From JAFARE01 sp035566535 (GTDB lineage: Bacteria; Chloroflexota; Dormibacteria; Aeolococcales; Aeolococcaceae), in contig DATMRA010000084.1 in the NCBI GenBank assembly GCA_035566535.1, positions 1-9,763 on the forward strand: a DNA stretch of 9,763 bases, read 5' to 3'. A program made the translations under genes and the position numbers. Below are positions 1 to 5,151 of this stretch, piece by piece (within the stretch, counting starts at the first letter, position 1; every line of letters begins with the position of its first letter). A model generated the notes under the pieces. That model saw only the letters and a program-made list of their open reading frames with translations, made no database searches and was not told the origin of the DNA.

Positions 1-2
1 CG

Positions 3-347
3 ACCAACGACATGGCGCCCTACGTGCAGACCACCGCGTACTGGCAGGGTTGGGACATCGCGCATCGCTTTGTGCTCGCCTCGTCTGGCAACAGCGGATA
101 CGTGCTGGACGGTTGGGGTGGGCTGCACCCATTCGGGACACCTAACAACGTCCCGACGGCGCCGCAGCTGAGCGCGTTCTGGAACGGCTGGGACATCGCT
201 CGCGGAATTGCGCTACTGCCCGGCTCGGGCACTCAGGGCTACATCGTCGACGGCTGGGGCGGTTTCCACCCCTTCGGCGGGGCCCCCGGGGTGTTCTCAG
301 CGGGCTTCACACCCGGCGGCACGGTTCGCGACCTGGGGATAGGGTAG
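3..347 (+). CDS. WGG-HPFG repeat protein, C-terminal part (5' end outside window)
   Basis: The frame is open from base 3, so this is the end of a longer gene; the ATG at 12 is probably an internal Met. The 114 visible residues are almost entirely two copies of a roughly 46-residue unit. Each begins with a W-x-GWDIA motif (nt 42 and 180) and ends with GY[VI][LV]DGWGG[LF]HPFG (nt about 96-137 and 237-278). I have seen this glycine/tryptophan repeat in large, probably secreted proteins of high-GC soil bacteria, but I know of no established function. Regular aromatic-glycine repeats suggest a beta-rich, propeller-like extracellular fold; that is inference. The tail (GGTVRDLGIG, then TAG) shows no membrane anchor or sorting motif. 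A strong GC hairpin follows 4 bases after the stop. The reading frame and repeat are clear; the role is unknown. Confidence 0.85.
   Translation, partial: TNDMAPYVQTTAYWQGWDIAHRFVLASSGNSGYVLDGWGGLHPFGTPNNVPTAPQLSAFWNGWDIARGIALLPGSGTQGYIVDGWGGFHPFGGAPGVFSAGFTPGGTVRDLGIG
39..278 (+). repeat. Two tandem ~46-residue protein repeats (WGG-HPFG units)
   Basis: Unit 1 covers about nt 39-137 and unit 2 about nt 177-278, joined by a short proline/alanine linker. Between units the aligned motifs are YWQGWDIA / FWNGWDIA and GYVLDGWGGLHPFG / GYIVDGWGGFHPFG. The DNA is less alike than the protein, so the repeat is old and kept by selection on the protein rather than a recent duplication. Confidence 0.85.
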
Positions 348-351
348 GCGC

Positions 352-372
352 GGCGCGGCGATGAGCCGCGCC
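352..372 (+). terminator. GC-rich hairpin after the repeat-protein gene, possible terminator
   Basis: GGCGCGGC (352-359) and GCCGCGCC (365-372) form a perfect 8-bp stem with a GATGA loop, starting 4 bases after the TAG stop. It is very stable but has no T-run after it (next bases GTGCCGTTCG). It is therefore either a U-less or Rho-assisted terminator, or an mRNA 3'-end stabiliser. Confidence 0.45.
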
Positions 373-378
373 GTGCCG

Positions 379-408
379 TTCGCCCCCTGAACCGGCGTGG
401 GATAGACT
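379..408 (+). promoter_or_regulatory. Putative promoter of the tRNA-Thr gene
   Basis: TAGACT (403-408) is a plausible -10 element, with a weak TTCGCC (379-384) at an 18-base spacing. Transcription would start near 415, giving about 30 bases of 5' leader before the tRNA at 447. The -35 match is poor, so the call rests on the -10 and its position. Confidence 0.35.
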
Positions 409-446
409 CGGCGCTCTCGACACACTCCACGCGCGTACGCCCACGT

Positions 447-518
447 GCCGACGTAGCTCAGTGGTAGAGCAGCGGTTTCGTAAACCGCTGGCCGGGAGTT
501 CGAATCTCCCCGTCGGCT
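447..518 (+). tRNA. tRNA-Thr (anticodon CGT)
   Basis: A full cloverleaf can be drawn. The acceptor stem is GCCGACG (447-453) with CGTCGGC (511-517). The D arm is GCTC/GAGC (456-459/467-470). The anticodon stem is GCGGT/ACCGC (472-476/484-488) around the loop TTCGTAA, giving anticodon CGT at 479-481, which reads ACG (Thr). The T arm is GGGAG/CTCCC (494-498/506-510) with loop TTCGAAT. The discriminator base is T518. The following bases are CCG, so the 3' CCA is not encoded and must be added by tRNA nucleotidyltransferase. All stems are perfect and there is no intron. Confidence 0.97.
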
Positions 519-694
519 CCGTGTGAAATAGCTGGTATCAATTCCGCGTAGAGCACCCGTCCGCGCGGTGACGGACGCTGGCTCCCGCCCGAATGGACGG
601 GATGTAGCCTCGCCGGCCGTTCGGAGCGCCACCGCCAGTGTCACGCAGGCAGCCGCGGCCCGTTACCATGTGCCCGCTCTCAACCAGCTCAATC

Positions 695-700
695 GGAGGG
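695..700 (+). promoter_or_regulatory. Ribosome binding site of the DUF2269-like gene
   Basis: GGAGGG lies 4-5 bases before the ATG at 705. This strong Shine-Dalgarno fixes the start and rejects the overlapping longer frame that opens at 638. Confidence 0.8.
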
Positions 701-704
701 TGGC

Positions 705-1196
705 ATGAACTGGTTCCTGTTCTGGTTGTTTCTGCACATACTGGCGGCGGTCATCGCGTTCGGTCCGATATTCGTCTTTCCAATCATCGGCACCCTCGTA
801 GCGCGCATGCCCCAGCACCTGGGTTTCGCCGTGGAACTCAACCACCGCATCGAATTGCGCTTGGTGGTACCCCTGGCGCTGTCGATGTTCGTCAGCGGCG
901 TGGGCCTTATCTGGACGGCGAACATCAATGTCTTCGGGACACCGTACCTGCTGGTGGCGATCATCCTCTACCTGCTGACCACGGCACTCGCCCTCAGCGT
1001 TCTCGTGCCGAATACCGGCCGGCTGGTGCGCCTCGTGGAGCAAGCGTCGGCCGCGGGCGCTGCACCCGGACCGCCGCCTGCAGCGGTTATGACGCTGATT
1101 CGCCGCAATCAGATGTTCGGCGGAGTCACCACCGTGATGTTCTTGGTGATCATCTTCCTCATGATCATCCAGCCCGGAGGAATCGCCCTGAGGTAG
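705..1196 (+). CDS. DUF2269-like integral membrane protein
   Basis: This 163-residue inner-membrane protein is of the DUF2269 type, whose function is not established. It has four hydrophobic helices: about residues 3-30 (with His11 in the first), 52-71, 80-101 and 137-158. A short polar loop (PQHLGFAVELNHRIELR) separates helices 1 and 2. An Ala/Pro-rich loop (about 113-127) precedes the last helix, which ends in MIIQPGG, like the conserved end of DUF2269 proteins. The length fits the family. The start is set by GGAGGG just upstream. The next gene on this strand is also a small membrane protein, 56 bases downstream, so the two could be cotranscribed, although that gene may have its own promoter. 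Family assignment is from remembered sequence character, not a search. Confidence 0.8.
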   Translation: MNWFLFWLFLHILAAVIAFGPIFVFPIIGTLVARMPQHLGFAVELNHRIELRLVVPLALSMFVSGVGLIWTANINVFGTPYLLVAIILYLLTTALALSVLVPNTGRLVRLVEQASAAGAAPGPPPAAVMTLIRRNQMFGGVTTVMFLVIIFLMIIQPGGIALR

Positions 1197-1240
1197 CCGC
1201 GTGAGCGGCGGCGAACGCTTCGGCGCAGAACCGCTGACAT

Positions 1241-1246
1241 CATGAT
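1241..1246 (+). promoter_or_regulatory. Putative -10 element placing transcription start on the GTG at 1253
   Basis: CATGAT ends exactly 6 bases before the GTG start codon, the spacing expected if the mRNA begins at the start codon. No Shine-Dalgarno is present. The hexamer matches TATAAT at four of six positions, so this is only moderately supported alone; it gains weight from two other genes here with the same spacing. Confidence 0.35.
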
Positions 1247-1252
1247 CTCGTT

Positions 1253-1738
1253 GTGACCACGGCACGGCTCGTACTTGGCATCTCCTGGCGGGCGGCCGTC
1301 TGGAGCCTCGCGGCGGGCACGCTCATCGGTGCGGTGTACGCGGGAGGCTTGGGACTGTTGCTGCTCCCTTTCAACAGCTCATTCGTGTATAAGTTCGCCG
1401 CCTCGGGTGCAGAGCTCGGCGCGATTGCAGGTGCCGTAGCCGCCTTCGCCAACGGTGTCGCACTGGTCGGCGTGACACTGCTGTTGCCTGCGGCCTCCAT
1501 CGGATCACCACGGCATGTGCTCGCTGTTCGTCGCGCCGCGGCGCTCGCGACGCTTTTCTGTGGCGCGCTGTCCTTCCTGGTTCTCGGCCCGATCTCGCTC
1601 ACGCTGGCGGGCTTCGTGCTGTTCATCATCCCGGCAGCCATAGCGGCGAGGCTGGCTTATGCGCTTGCCCCCCGCGCGATCATGTGGTCCGTGGCGTCTG
1701 GCGGTACACCCGCACCGTCTGATCCCAGAACGCAATGA
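1253..1738 (+). CDS. Small four-helix membrane protein, unknown function
   Basis: I do not recognise this 161-residue protein. It has four long hydrophobic segments (about residues 12-39, 55-80, 93-112 and 115-137), small and Ala/Gly/Leu-rich, with a basic loop between helices 2 and 3 (PRHVLAVRR) and a short polar tail. No catalytic or metal-binding motif stands out. The GTG start has no ribosome binding site; a -10-like hexamer sits 6 bases before it, suggesting leaderless translation. The last 59 bases overlap the end of the convergent gene at 1680-2666, and both frames look genuine there. It could be a partner of the preceding DUF2269-like protein, but that rests only on position. Confidence 0.7.
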   Translation: MTTARLVLGISWRAAVWSLAAGTLIGAVYAGGLGLLLLPFNSSFVYKFAASGAELGAIAGAVAAFANGVALVGVTLLLPAASIGSPRHVLAVRRAAALATLFCGALSFLVLGPISLTLAGFVLFIIPAAIAARLAYALAPRAIMWSVASGGTPAPSDPRTQ

Positions 1739-2666
1739 CGAGCGGCACGATCACGAGCACGTTGTAGGTGAAGTGGAGGTACGGGCGCGCAAGCATCGAT
1801 CCGATCAGCCCGCCGGATCCCATTATTCCCTCCAGTCCCCCGGCACCGTAGAAGCCTGGGTCGAAGCGATAGATGACGAACAGGTAAACGTGTTCGACCT
1901 CATGCAGACTTGAAGCGGCAAACGACAGCCACAGCCATTTGTTGGTGCCGCCGAAGCGAAGCAGCAGCACACCCAGCCCGATCCAGACGATGCTGTCCCA
2001 AACGAAGTGGACTGTCTCGAAGTCCAGCTGGCCGAAGACCCCGTGCGCTCGCGACAGCTCTCCATTGAACATGAAGACCTGCACCACCTGCACCGTGTGC
2101 TCTGTGAGGTGTCCGATCTGCAAGAGCGTGATGGCGCCGAACACCGCGTACAGCCCGTAGTGCTTGTATTTCCGCAGGCCTTCCGCGAAGAAGAGTGGCA
2201 GCCACGGGACCACCGCCGCGCTGGCCACGACCCATAGCGGCATGCCGAGCAGCCATGCGGCCACGTCCATCGCCAGCGCCAGCACTGCGGTCATCACGAT
2301 CAGGCGCGCGGGCACGAGCTCGGGGCGCAGCACCGCGAGCGGCGCCAGCAGGCGTTGCCTGGGTCGGGATTCGAGCGCCGCGTGTACCGGCGCCGAGGAC
2401 CATAGGCGGCCGCTCCAGCGTCGCACTCCCAACAGAAATGCTCCGTCGGCCGCGGCCACGAACACCGCCGCCGCGACACCGAGCAGCAGATAGCGCGACC
2501 GCTCGTCGGGAGGGAGCACGGCGGCTCGCACCGGCACCATCATCGTCCCTGTCGCCACGGTCGCAGCTGCGATAGCGAGCGCGCCGGCGAACACCGCGGC
2601 GCGGAGCACCGTCGACGAGCTGATGCCCCCGCGACGCCATTGCAGCGCAACACCCCCCGCTTGCAC
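1680..2666 (-). CDS. Polytopic membrane protein with paired intramembrane histidines, unknown family
   Basis: This is a 328-residue protein with roughly eight hydrophobic segments (about residues 20-48, 58-80, 118-140, 144-162, 170-185, 219-237, 244-266 and 296-314). I cannot name a family. The striking feature is a series of residues spaced one helical turn apart within or beside the later helices: HLTEH (186-190), HFVWD (220-224), HEVEH (255-259) and HFTYN (298-302). Such pairs on adjacent helices suggest a metal or haem site in the membrane, possibly a redox or oxygenase-like enzyme; this is inference. It has no signal peptide beyond its first helix. The GTG start at 2664-2666 has no Shine-Dalgarno, but a TAGAAT -10 lies 6 bases upstream, so the message is probably leaderless. 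It is divergent from ohr and overlaps its convergent neighbour by 59 bases. Confidence 0.8.
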   Translation of the reverse strand: MQAGGVALQWRRGGISSSTVLRAAVFAGALAIAAATVATGTMMVPVRAAVLPPDERSRYLLLGVAAAVFVAAADGAFLLGVRRWSGRLWSSAPVHAALESRPRQRLLAPLAVLRPELVPARLIVMTAVLALAMDVAAWLLGMPLWVVASAAVVPWLPLFFAEGLRKYKHYGLYAVFGAITLLQIGHLTEHTVQVVQVFMFNGELSRAHGVFGQLDFETVHFVWDSIVWIGLGVLLLRFGGTNKWLWLSFAASSLHEVEHVYLFVIYRFDPGFYGAGGLEGIMGSGGLIGSMLARPYLHFTYNVLVIVPLVIAFWDQTVRVYRQTPRTT

Positions 2667-2672
2667 GCACCG

Positions 2673-2678
2673 ATTCTA
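2673..2678 (-). promoter_or_regulatory. -10 element of the histidine-pair membrane protein gene (leaderless start)
   Basis: Read on the minus strand this is TAGAAT, followed by CGGTGC and then the GTG start codon. The 6-base gap puts +1 at the start codon. I see no convincing -35 element. Confidence 0.5.
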
Positions 2679-2727
2679 GGGCGCTCAGGTCACCAGCGCC
2701 AGAGCCGGTCGCTGGACGCCCACGACC

Positions 2728-2733
2728 TAAGAT
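2728..2733 (+). promoter_or_regulatory. Putative -10 element of ohr
   Basis: TAAGAT lies 29 bases before the GTG at 2763 and leaves room for the GGAGGG ribosome binding site in a normal leader. No clear -35 or operator palindrome (such as a MarR/OhrR site) is visible in the 96-base divergent region. Confidence 0.3.
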
Positions 2734-2750
2734 GGCCTGGATGCTGCAGT

Positions 2751-2756
2751 GGAGGG
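2751..2756 (+). promoter_or_regulatory. Ribosome binding site of ohr
   Basis: GGAGGG lies 6 bases before GTG 2763. It decides the start in favour of this GTG rather than in-frame codons further upstream, which would add a tail foreign to the family. Confidence 0.8.
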
Positions 2757-2762
2757 AACCGC

Positions 2763-3203
2763 GTGAGTGATACGGAAAACAAGCTCAAGGTGCTGTACAC
2801 GGCTGAAGCGACCAGCACCGGCGGTCGTCGCGGTCACGCCAGGACGTCCGATGGCCGGCTCGAGGTCGACTTCTCGTCACCCACAGAGCTCGGCGGCGAT
2901 GGCGGCCCGGGAACCAACCCCGAGCAGCTCTTTGCCGCCGGTTACGCCGCCTGCTGGCAGAACGCGATGCGCAGCATCGCGCGGCGGAAAGGATTGAACA
3001 CCGACGACTCCACGGTCACGGCGCGTGTCGGGCTCGGTCTGATCGCATCCGGGCGCCTCGGACTTGAAGTCGAGCTGCTCATCCACACACCGTCAGTAAC
3101 GGACCCCGCGCAGCGCGACGAGCTCATCGCCGAAACCGAACAGCGTTGCCCGTATTCCAACGCCGTGCGCGGCAACATCGCCGTCACGTTGACGGCTGTC
3201 TGA
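2763..3203 (+). CDS. ohr: Organic hydroperoxide resistance protein (Ohr, OsmC family peroxidase)
   Basis: This 146-residue protein begins MSDTENKLKVLYTAEATSTGG, with a GTG start. Ohr enzymes are cytoplasmic homodimeric thiol peroxidases that reduce organic and lipid hydroperoxides, using lipoylated proteins as reductant. Both active-site cysteines are present: peroxidatic Cys64 in the AAGYAACWQNAM helix and resolving Cys129 in RCPYSNAVRGN. The expected Arg (Arg22 in STGGR) and Glu54 (NPEQLFAAGY), which activate the cysteine in Ohr, are also there. The CPYS motif near the C-terminus separates Ohr from OsmC proper. Length is typical. No OhrR-type MarR regulator is adjacent, so control must come from elsewhere or be constitutive. 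The stop codon lies inside its own terminator hairpin. Confidence 0.95.
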   Translation: MSDTENKLKVLYTAEATSTGGRRGHARTSDGRLEVDFSSPTELGGDGGPGTNPEQLFAAGYAACWQNAMRSIARRKGLNTDDSTVTARVGLGLIASGRLGLEVELLIHTPSVTDPAQRDELIAETEQRCPYSNAVRGNIAVTLTAV

Positions 3204-3213
3204 CAGCCGTTTT
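3192..3213 (+). terminator. Intrinsic terminator of ohr centred on its stop codon
   Basis: ACGGCTGTC (3192-3200) and GACAGCCGT (3202-3210) are perfect inverse complements around T3201, followed by a short run of four T (3210-3213). The folded form would be a 7-bp stem with a TCTGA loop that contains the TGA stop. The T-run is also where the convergent pilin gene has its TAA stop (3212-3214). The other orientation lacks a T-run, so strong termination is expected only for ohr. Confidence 0.7.
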
Positions 3214-3442
3214 AGGAAGCGAGGCCGCTGCTGACGTTGGAGAAGACGTTGTTGACCTGCTTCCCGACCACGCCGACGATGAGCACGACCACGACGGCGA
3301 TCAGGATAAGGATCAACGCGTACTCCACCATTCCCTGGCCACGCTCGCGATCACGCTGCATTGCTCGCTGCGCCCAGGCGCCGCTCACCATCTCGGCCAC
3401 GAGGCATGCGAGCCGGCGGTATGTATGAGTGCCGATGAACAT
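3212..3442 (-). CDS. Flp/Fap-type prepilin (class III type IVb pilin)
   Basis: This small pilin precursor is 76 residues from the ATG at 3440-3442. Flp pilins are cut by a prepilin peptidase and assembled by Tad machinery into thin adhesive pili. The hallmark is ERG-QGMVEYALILILIAVVVV: predicted cleavage after Gly35, with Glu40 and Tyr41 at mature positions +5 and +6, then a hydrophobic helix. The mature pilin would be 41 residues, ending in a short polar tail (GKQVNNVFSNVSSGLAS). The start is uncertain: no candidate has a clear ribosome binding site, and in-frame ATGs at 3391 and 3361 would give leaders of 18 or 8 residues. The frame extends upstream to a TTG at 3505, but a likely promoter lies inside that stretch. 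No tad genes are in the window. Confidence 0.88.
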   Translation of the reverse strand: MFIGTHTYRRLACLVAEMVSGAWAQRAMQRDRERGQGMVEYALILILIAVVVVLIVGVVGKQVNNVFSNVSSGLAS

Positions 3443-3479
3443 GACAGCAGTCTGCGGCACGTTCCGGATTCCATTGGCA

Positions 3480-3485
3480 CTTATA
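3480..3485 (-). promoter_or_regulatory. Putative -10 element of the pilin gene
   Basis: Read on the minus strand this is TATAAG, 37 bases before the chosen ATG (3442), in the 95-base gap after the citrate synthase gene. A TTGTTA lies upstream but at too short a spacing (14 bases) to be a normal -35. An ATG also lies 5 bases after the hexamer (3472-3474), opening a 29-codon reading frame discussed in the findings. Confidence 0.4.
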
Positions 3486-3537
3486 GGGTCGCGACCGGGT
3501 AACAAGTCGTCCGCAGGGACCCGGCGAGCGCCGGCGA

Positions 3538-5121
3538 TCAGTGGGTGGTGGCGTGGGCGACGGCGATATCCACCCCGTACCCTTCGGGGATCTCGCGCGG
3601 TGGCGGTGGGCCGACGTACAAGGCCGAAGGGCGGATCAGCCGGTTGTTCGCAGCCTGCTCGGCGATCGCGGCGGTCCAGCCGGTCGTGCGGCTGCAGGCG
3701 AATGTGGGCGTGAACATGTCACGCGGAATGCCCACGCTGTTCATGACAACCCCTGCGTAGAACTCGACATTCGTGTACAGGCGGCGGCCGGGCTTGAGCT
3801 CTTCGAGCACGTGGAGCGCGGTGCTCTCCACATGACGCGCGAACTCGACCTGCGGTCCACCGAGGTCGGTCGCCACCTCGCGCAGCAGCGTCGAGCGCGG
3901 ATCGTCGGTCTTGTACACACGGTGTCCGAATCCCATCAGCCGCTGCCCCGCCTGGATCTCACCGCGCAGATACTCCTCTGCGCGCTCCGGCGTGCCGATG
4001 GCATCGAGCATCGCGAGCGCGCGCGAGGGTGCACCGCCGTGCAGCGGACCCGCCAGTGCGCCGATTGCGCCCGTCAGCGCTGATCCGATGTCAGATCCCG
4101 TGGACGTGATGACGCGAGCCGTGAATGTCGAAGAGTTGAAGCCGTGGTCCATGGTCAGGATCAGGTACTGCTCGAGCGCTCGCGCGGCGCGCGGCTCGGG
4201 GCGCTTCCCGGTGAGCATTTGCAAGTACGCGGCGGCGTAACCCAGTTCCGGGTCGGGATCCACCGGGGGCAGACCACGATGGTGGCGATACACCCGCATC
4301 AGCAGGACCGGGACCAGCGAGGCGATGCGCAGGCAGTCGGTGCGCACCTGCTCAGGCGTGAGGTCGAGCGTCGGCTGCGCCCCGAGCGCCGCGGCGGTGA
4401 CGGAGACAGCCGACCGCAGCGCAGCCAGGGGGGTGAAGTTGGGGAGCACCGCGATGCCACGCAACAGATCTGCCAGTCCCTCAGGAAGCCGGCGCGCAGC
4501 CACCGTGCGCTGCGTGAACTCGGCAAGCTGCTGGTCGTTGGGAAGCTCGGCTTCGATGAGGAGATGCCACACCTGTTCAAACGAACAACGCCGGGCGAGC
4601 TCGGCTGCGTTGTAGCCGCGGTAGTGAAAGAACCCCTCCTCGCCGCGGACGTCGCCCACGGAAGTCTCGGCAACAGCGACGCCCTCGAGCCCGCGCGGCG
4701 CGAGGCCTGACGGCGCCGAGCCCGCGGGTTGCACCTCCTCGATGTGCGCAACGCGAACGACATGGCGGATCGAAAGAATTCCCGCCACGCGATCGCCGTC
4801 GAGAACCGGAAGGTGCCGGAAGCGGCGCTCTCTGAAGATCTCGAGAGCGGTGGCGACCGGATCGGTGATGTTGAGGGTGAACGGCTCGCGCGTCATCACC
4901 TCGGCGACTGAGGTCGTGCCCGGATCCCTTCCGTGTCCTACCGACCGGAGCAGGTCGCGCTCGCTGAGCATCCCCACGAGGCGCCCCTGCGCGTTCAGCA
5001 CCGCGGCGGCGCCGACGTTGGCCTCGTCCAGTACCTTCGTCGCGGCTGCGAGGGTGATGTCGTCACCGACCACAACCGCGGGCTTGTGCATCAGCTCGGC
5101 GACGGTGAGCGCCACAGACAT
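3538..5121 (-). CDS. Citrate/2-methylcitrate synthase family protein with N-terminal CBS domain pair
   Basis: This 527-residue cytoplasmic enzyme should condense acetyl-CoA (or propionyl-CoA) with oxaloacetate. Residues 7-60 and 71-125 form a complete CBS pair, a module that usually binds adenine nucleotides; a linker (about 128-150) leads to the synthase domain (about 150-520). In the synthase I see DHGFNSSTFTAR (His326), GPLHGGAPS (His361), GFGHRVYK (His400), NVEFYAG and FTPTFACSRTTGW. His361 and His400 match the two catalytic histidines, but the usual catalytic Asp of NVDF is Glu453. A His common in GWxAH is Ala (GWTAAIAEQ). I set the start at ATG 5119-5121, because the 88 codons upstream lie antisense to the decarboxylase gene and the first CBS motif starts right after this Met. 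There is no ribosome binding site; TAGACT lies 10 bases upstream. The fusion suggests energy-charge control. Citrate versus methylcitrate cannot be decided here. Confidence 0.93.
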   Translation of the reverse strand: MSVALTVAELMHKPAVVVGDDITLAAATKVLDEANVGAAAVLNAQGRLVGMLSERDLLRSVGHGRDPGTTSVAEVMTREPFTLNITDPVATALEIFRERRFRHLPVLDGDRVAGILSIRHVVRVAHIEEVQPAGSAPSGLAPRGLEGVAVAETSVGDVRGEEGFFHYRGYNAAELARRCSFEQVWHLLIEAELPNDQQLAEFTQRTVAARRLPEGLADLLRGIAVLPNFTPLAALRSAVSVTAAALGAQPTLDLTPEQVRTDCLRIASLVPVLLMRVYRHHRGLPPVDPDPELGYAAAYLQMLTGKRPEPRAARALEQYLILTMDHGFNSSTFTARVITSTGSDIGSALTGAIGALAGPLHGGAPSRALAMLDAIGTPERAEEYLRGEIQAGQRLMGFGHRVYKTDDPRSTLLREVATDLGGPQVEFARHVESTALHVLEELKPGRRLYTNVEFYAGVVMNSVGIPRDMFTPTFACSRTTGWTAAIAEQAANNRLIRPSALYVGPPPPREIPEGYGVDIAVAHATTH

Positions 5122-5131
5122 TGCGCAGGTC

Positions 5132-5137
5132 AGTCTA
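5132..5137 (-). promoter_or_regulatory. Putative -10 element of the CBS-citrate synthase gene
   Basis: Read on the minus strand this is TAGACT, 10 bases before the ATG, which would leave a leader of about 4 bases. It overlaps the opposing -10 of the decarboxylase gene by two bases. No good -35 is seen; it would fall inside the decarboxylase coding region. Confidence 0.4.
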
Positions 5138-5141
5138 CATT
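5136..5141 (+). promoter_or_regulatory. Putative -10 element of the decarboxylase gene
   Basis: TACATT lies 10 bases before the ATG at 5152, a mirror of the arrangement on the other strand. The implied leader is about 4 bases and there is no Shine-Dalgarno. Confidence 0.4.
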
Positions 5142-5151
5142 TCGCTTGCCC

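Noticed and set aside
558..577. CGTCCG/CGGACG inverted repeat after the tRNA gene
   Set aside because: The 8-base loop and lack of a T-run do not support a terminator, and nothing ties it to a riboswitch or attachment site. I found no duplicate of the tRNA 3' end nearby that would mark an integrated element.
638..1204. Long plus-strand frame of 188 codons over the DUF2269-like gene
   Set aside because: Its translation is Arg/Pro/His-rich low-complexity, as expected from a shifted frame in GC-rich DNA, while the 705-1196 frame gives a family-like membrane protein with a strong ribosome binding site.
1900..2670. 256-codon minus-strand frame over the histidine-pair protein
   Set aside because: It is Arg/Gly/Ala-rich with no helices or motifs; the 1680-2666 frame gives coherent membrane segments.
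4933..5151. Upstream in-frame extension of the decarboxylase
   Set aside because: The added 73 residues are antisense to well-conserved CBS motifs, unlike any decarboxylase N-terminus, and bypass the likely promoter at 5136-5141.
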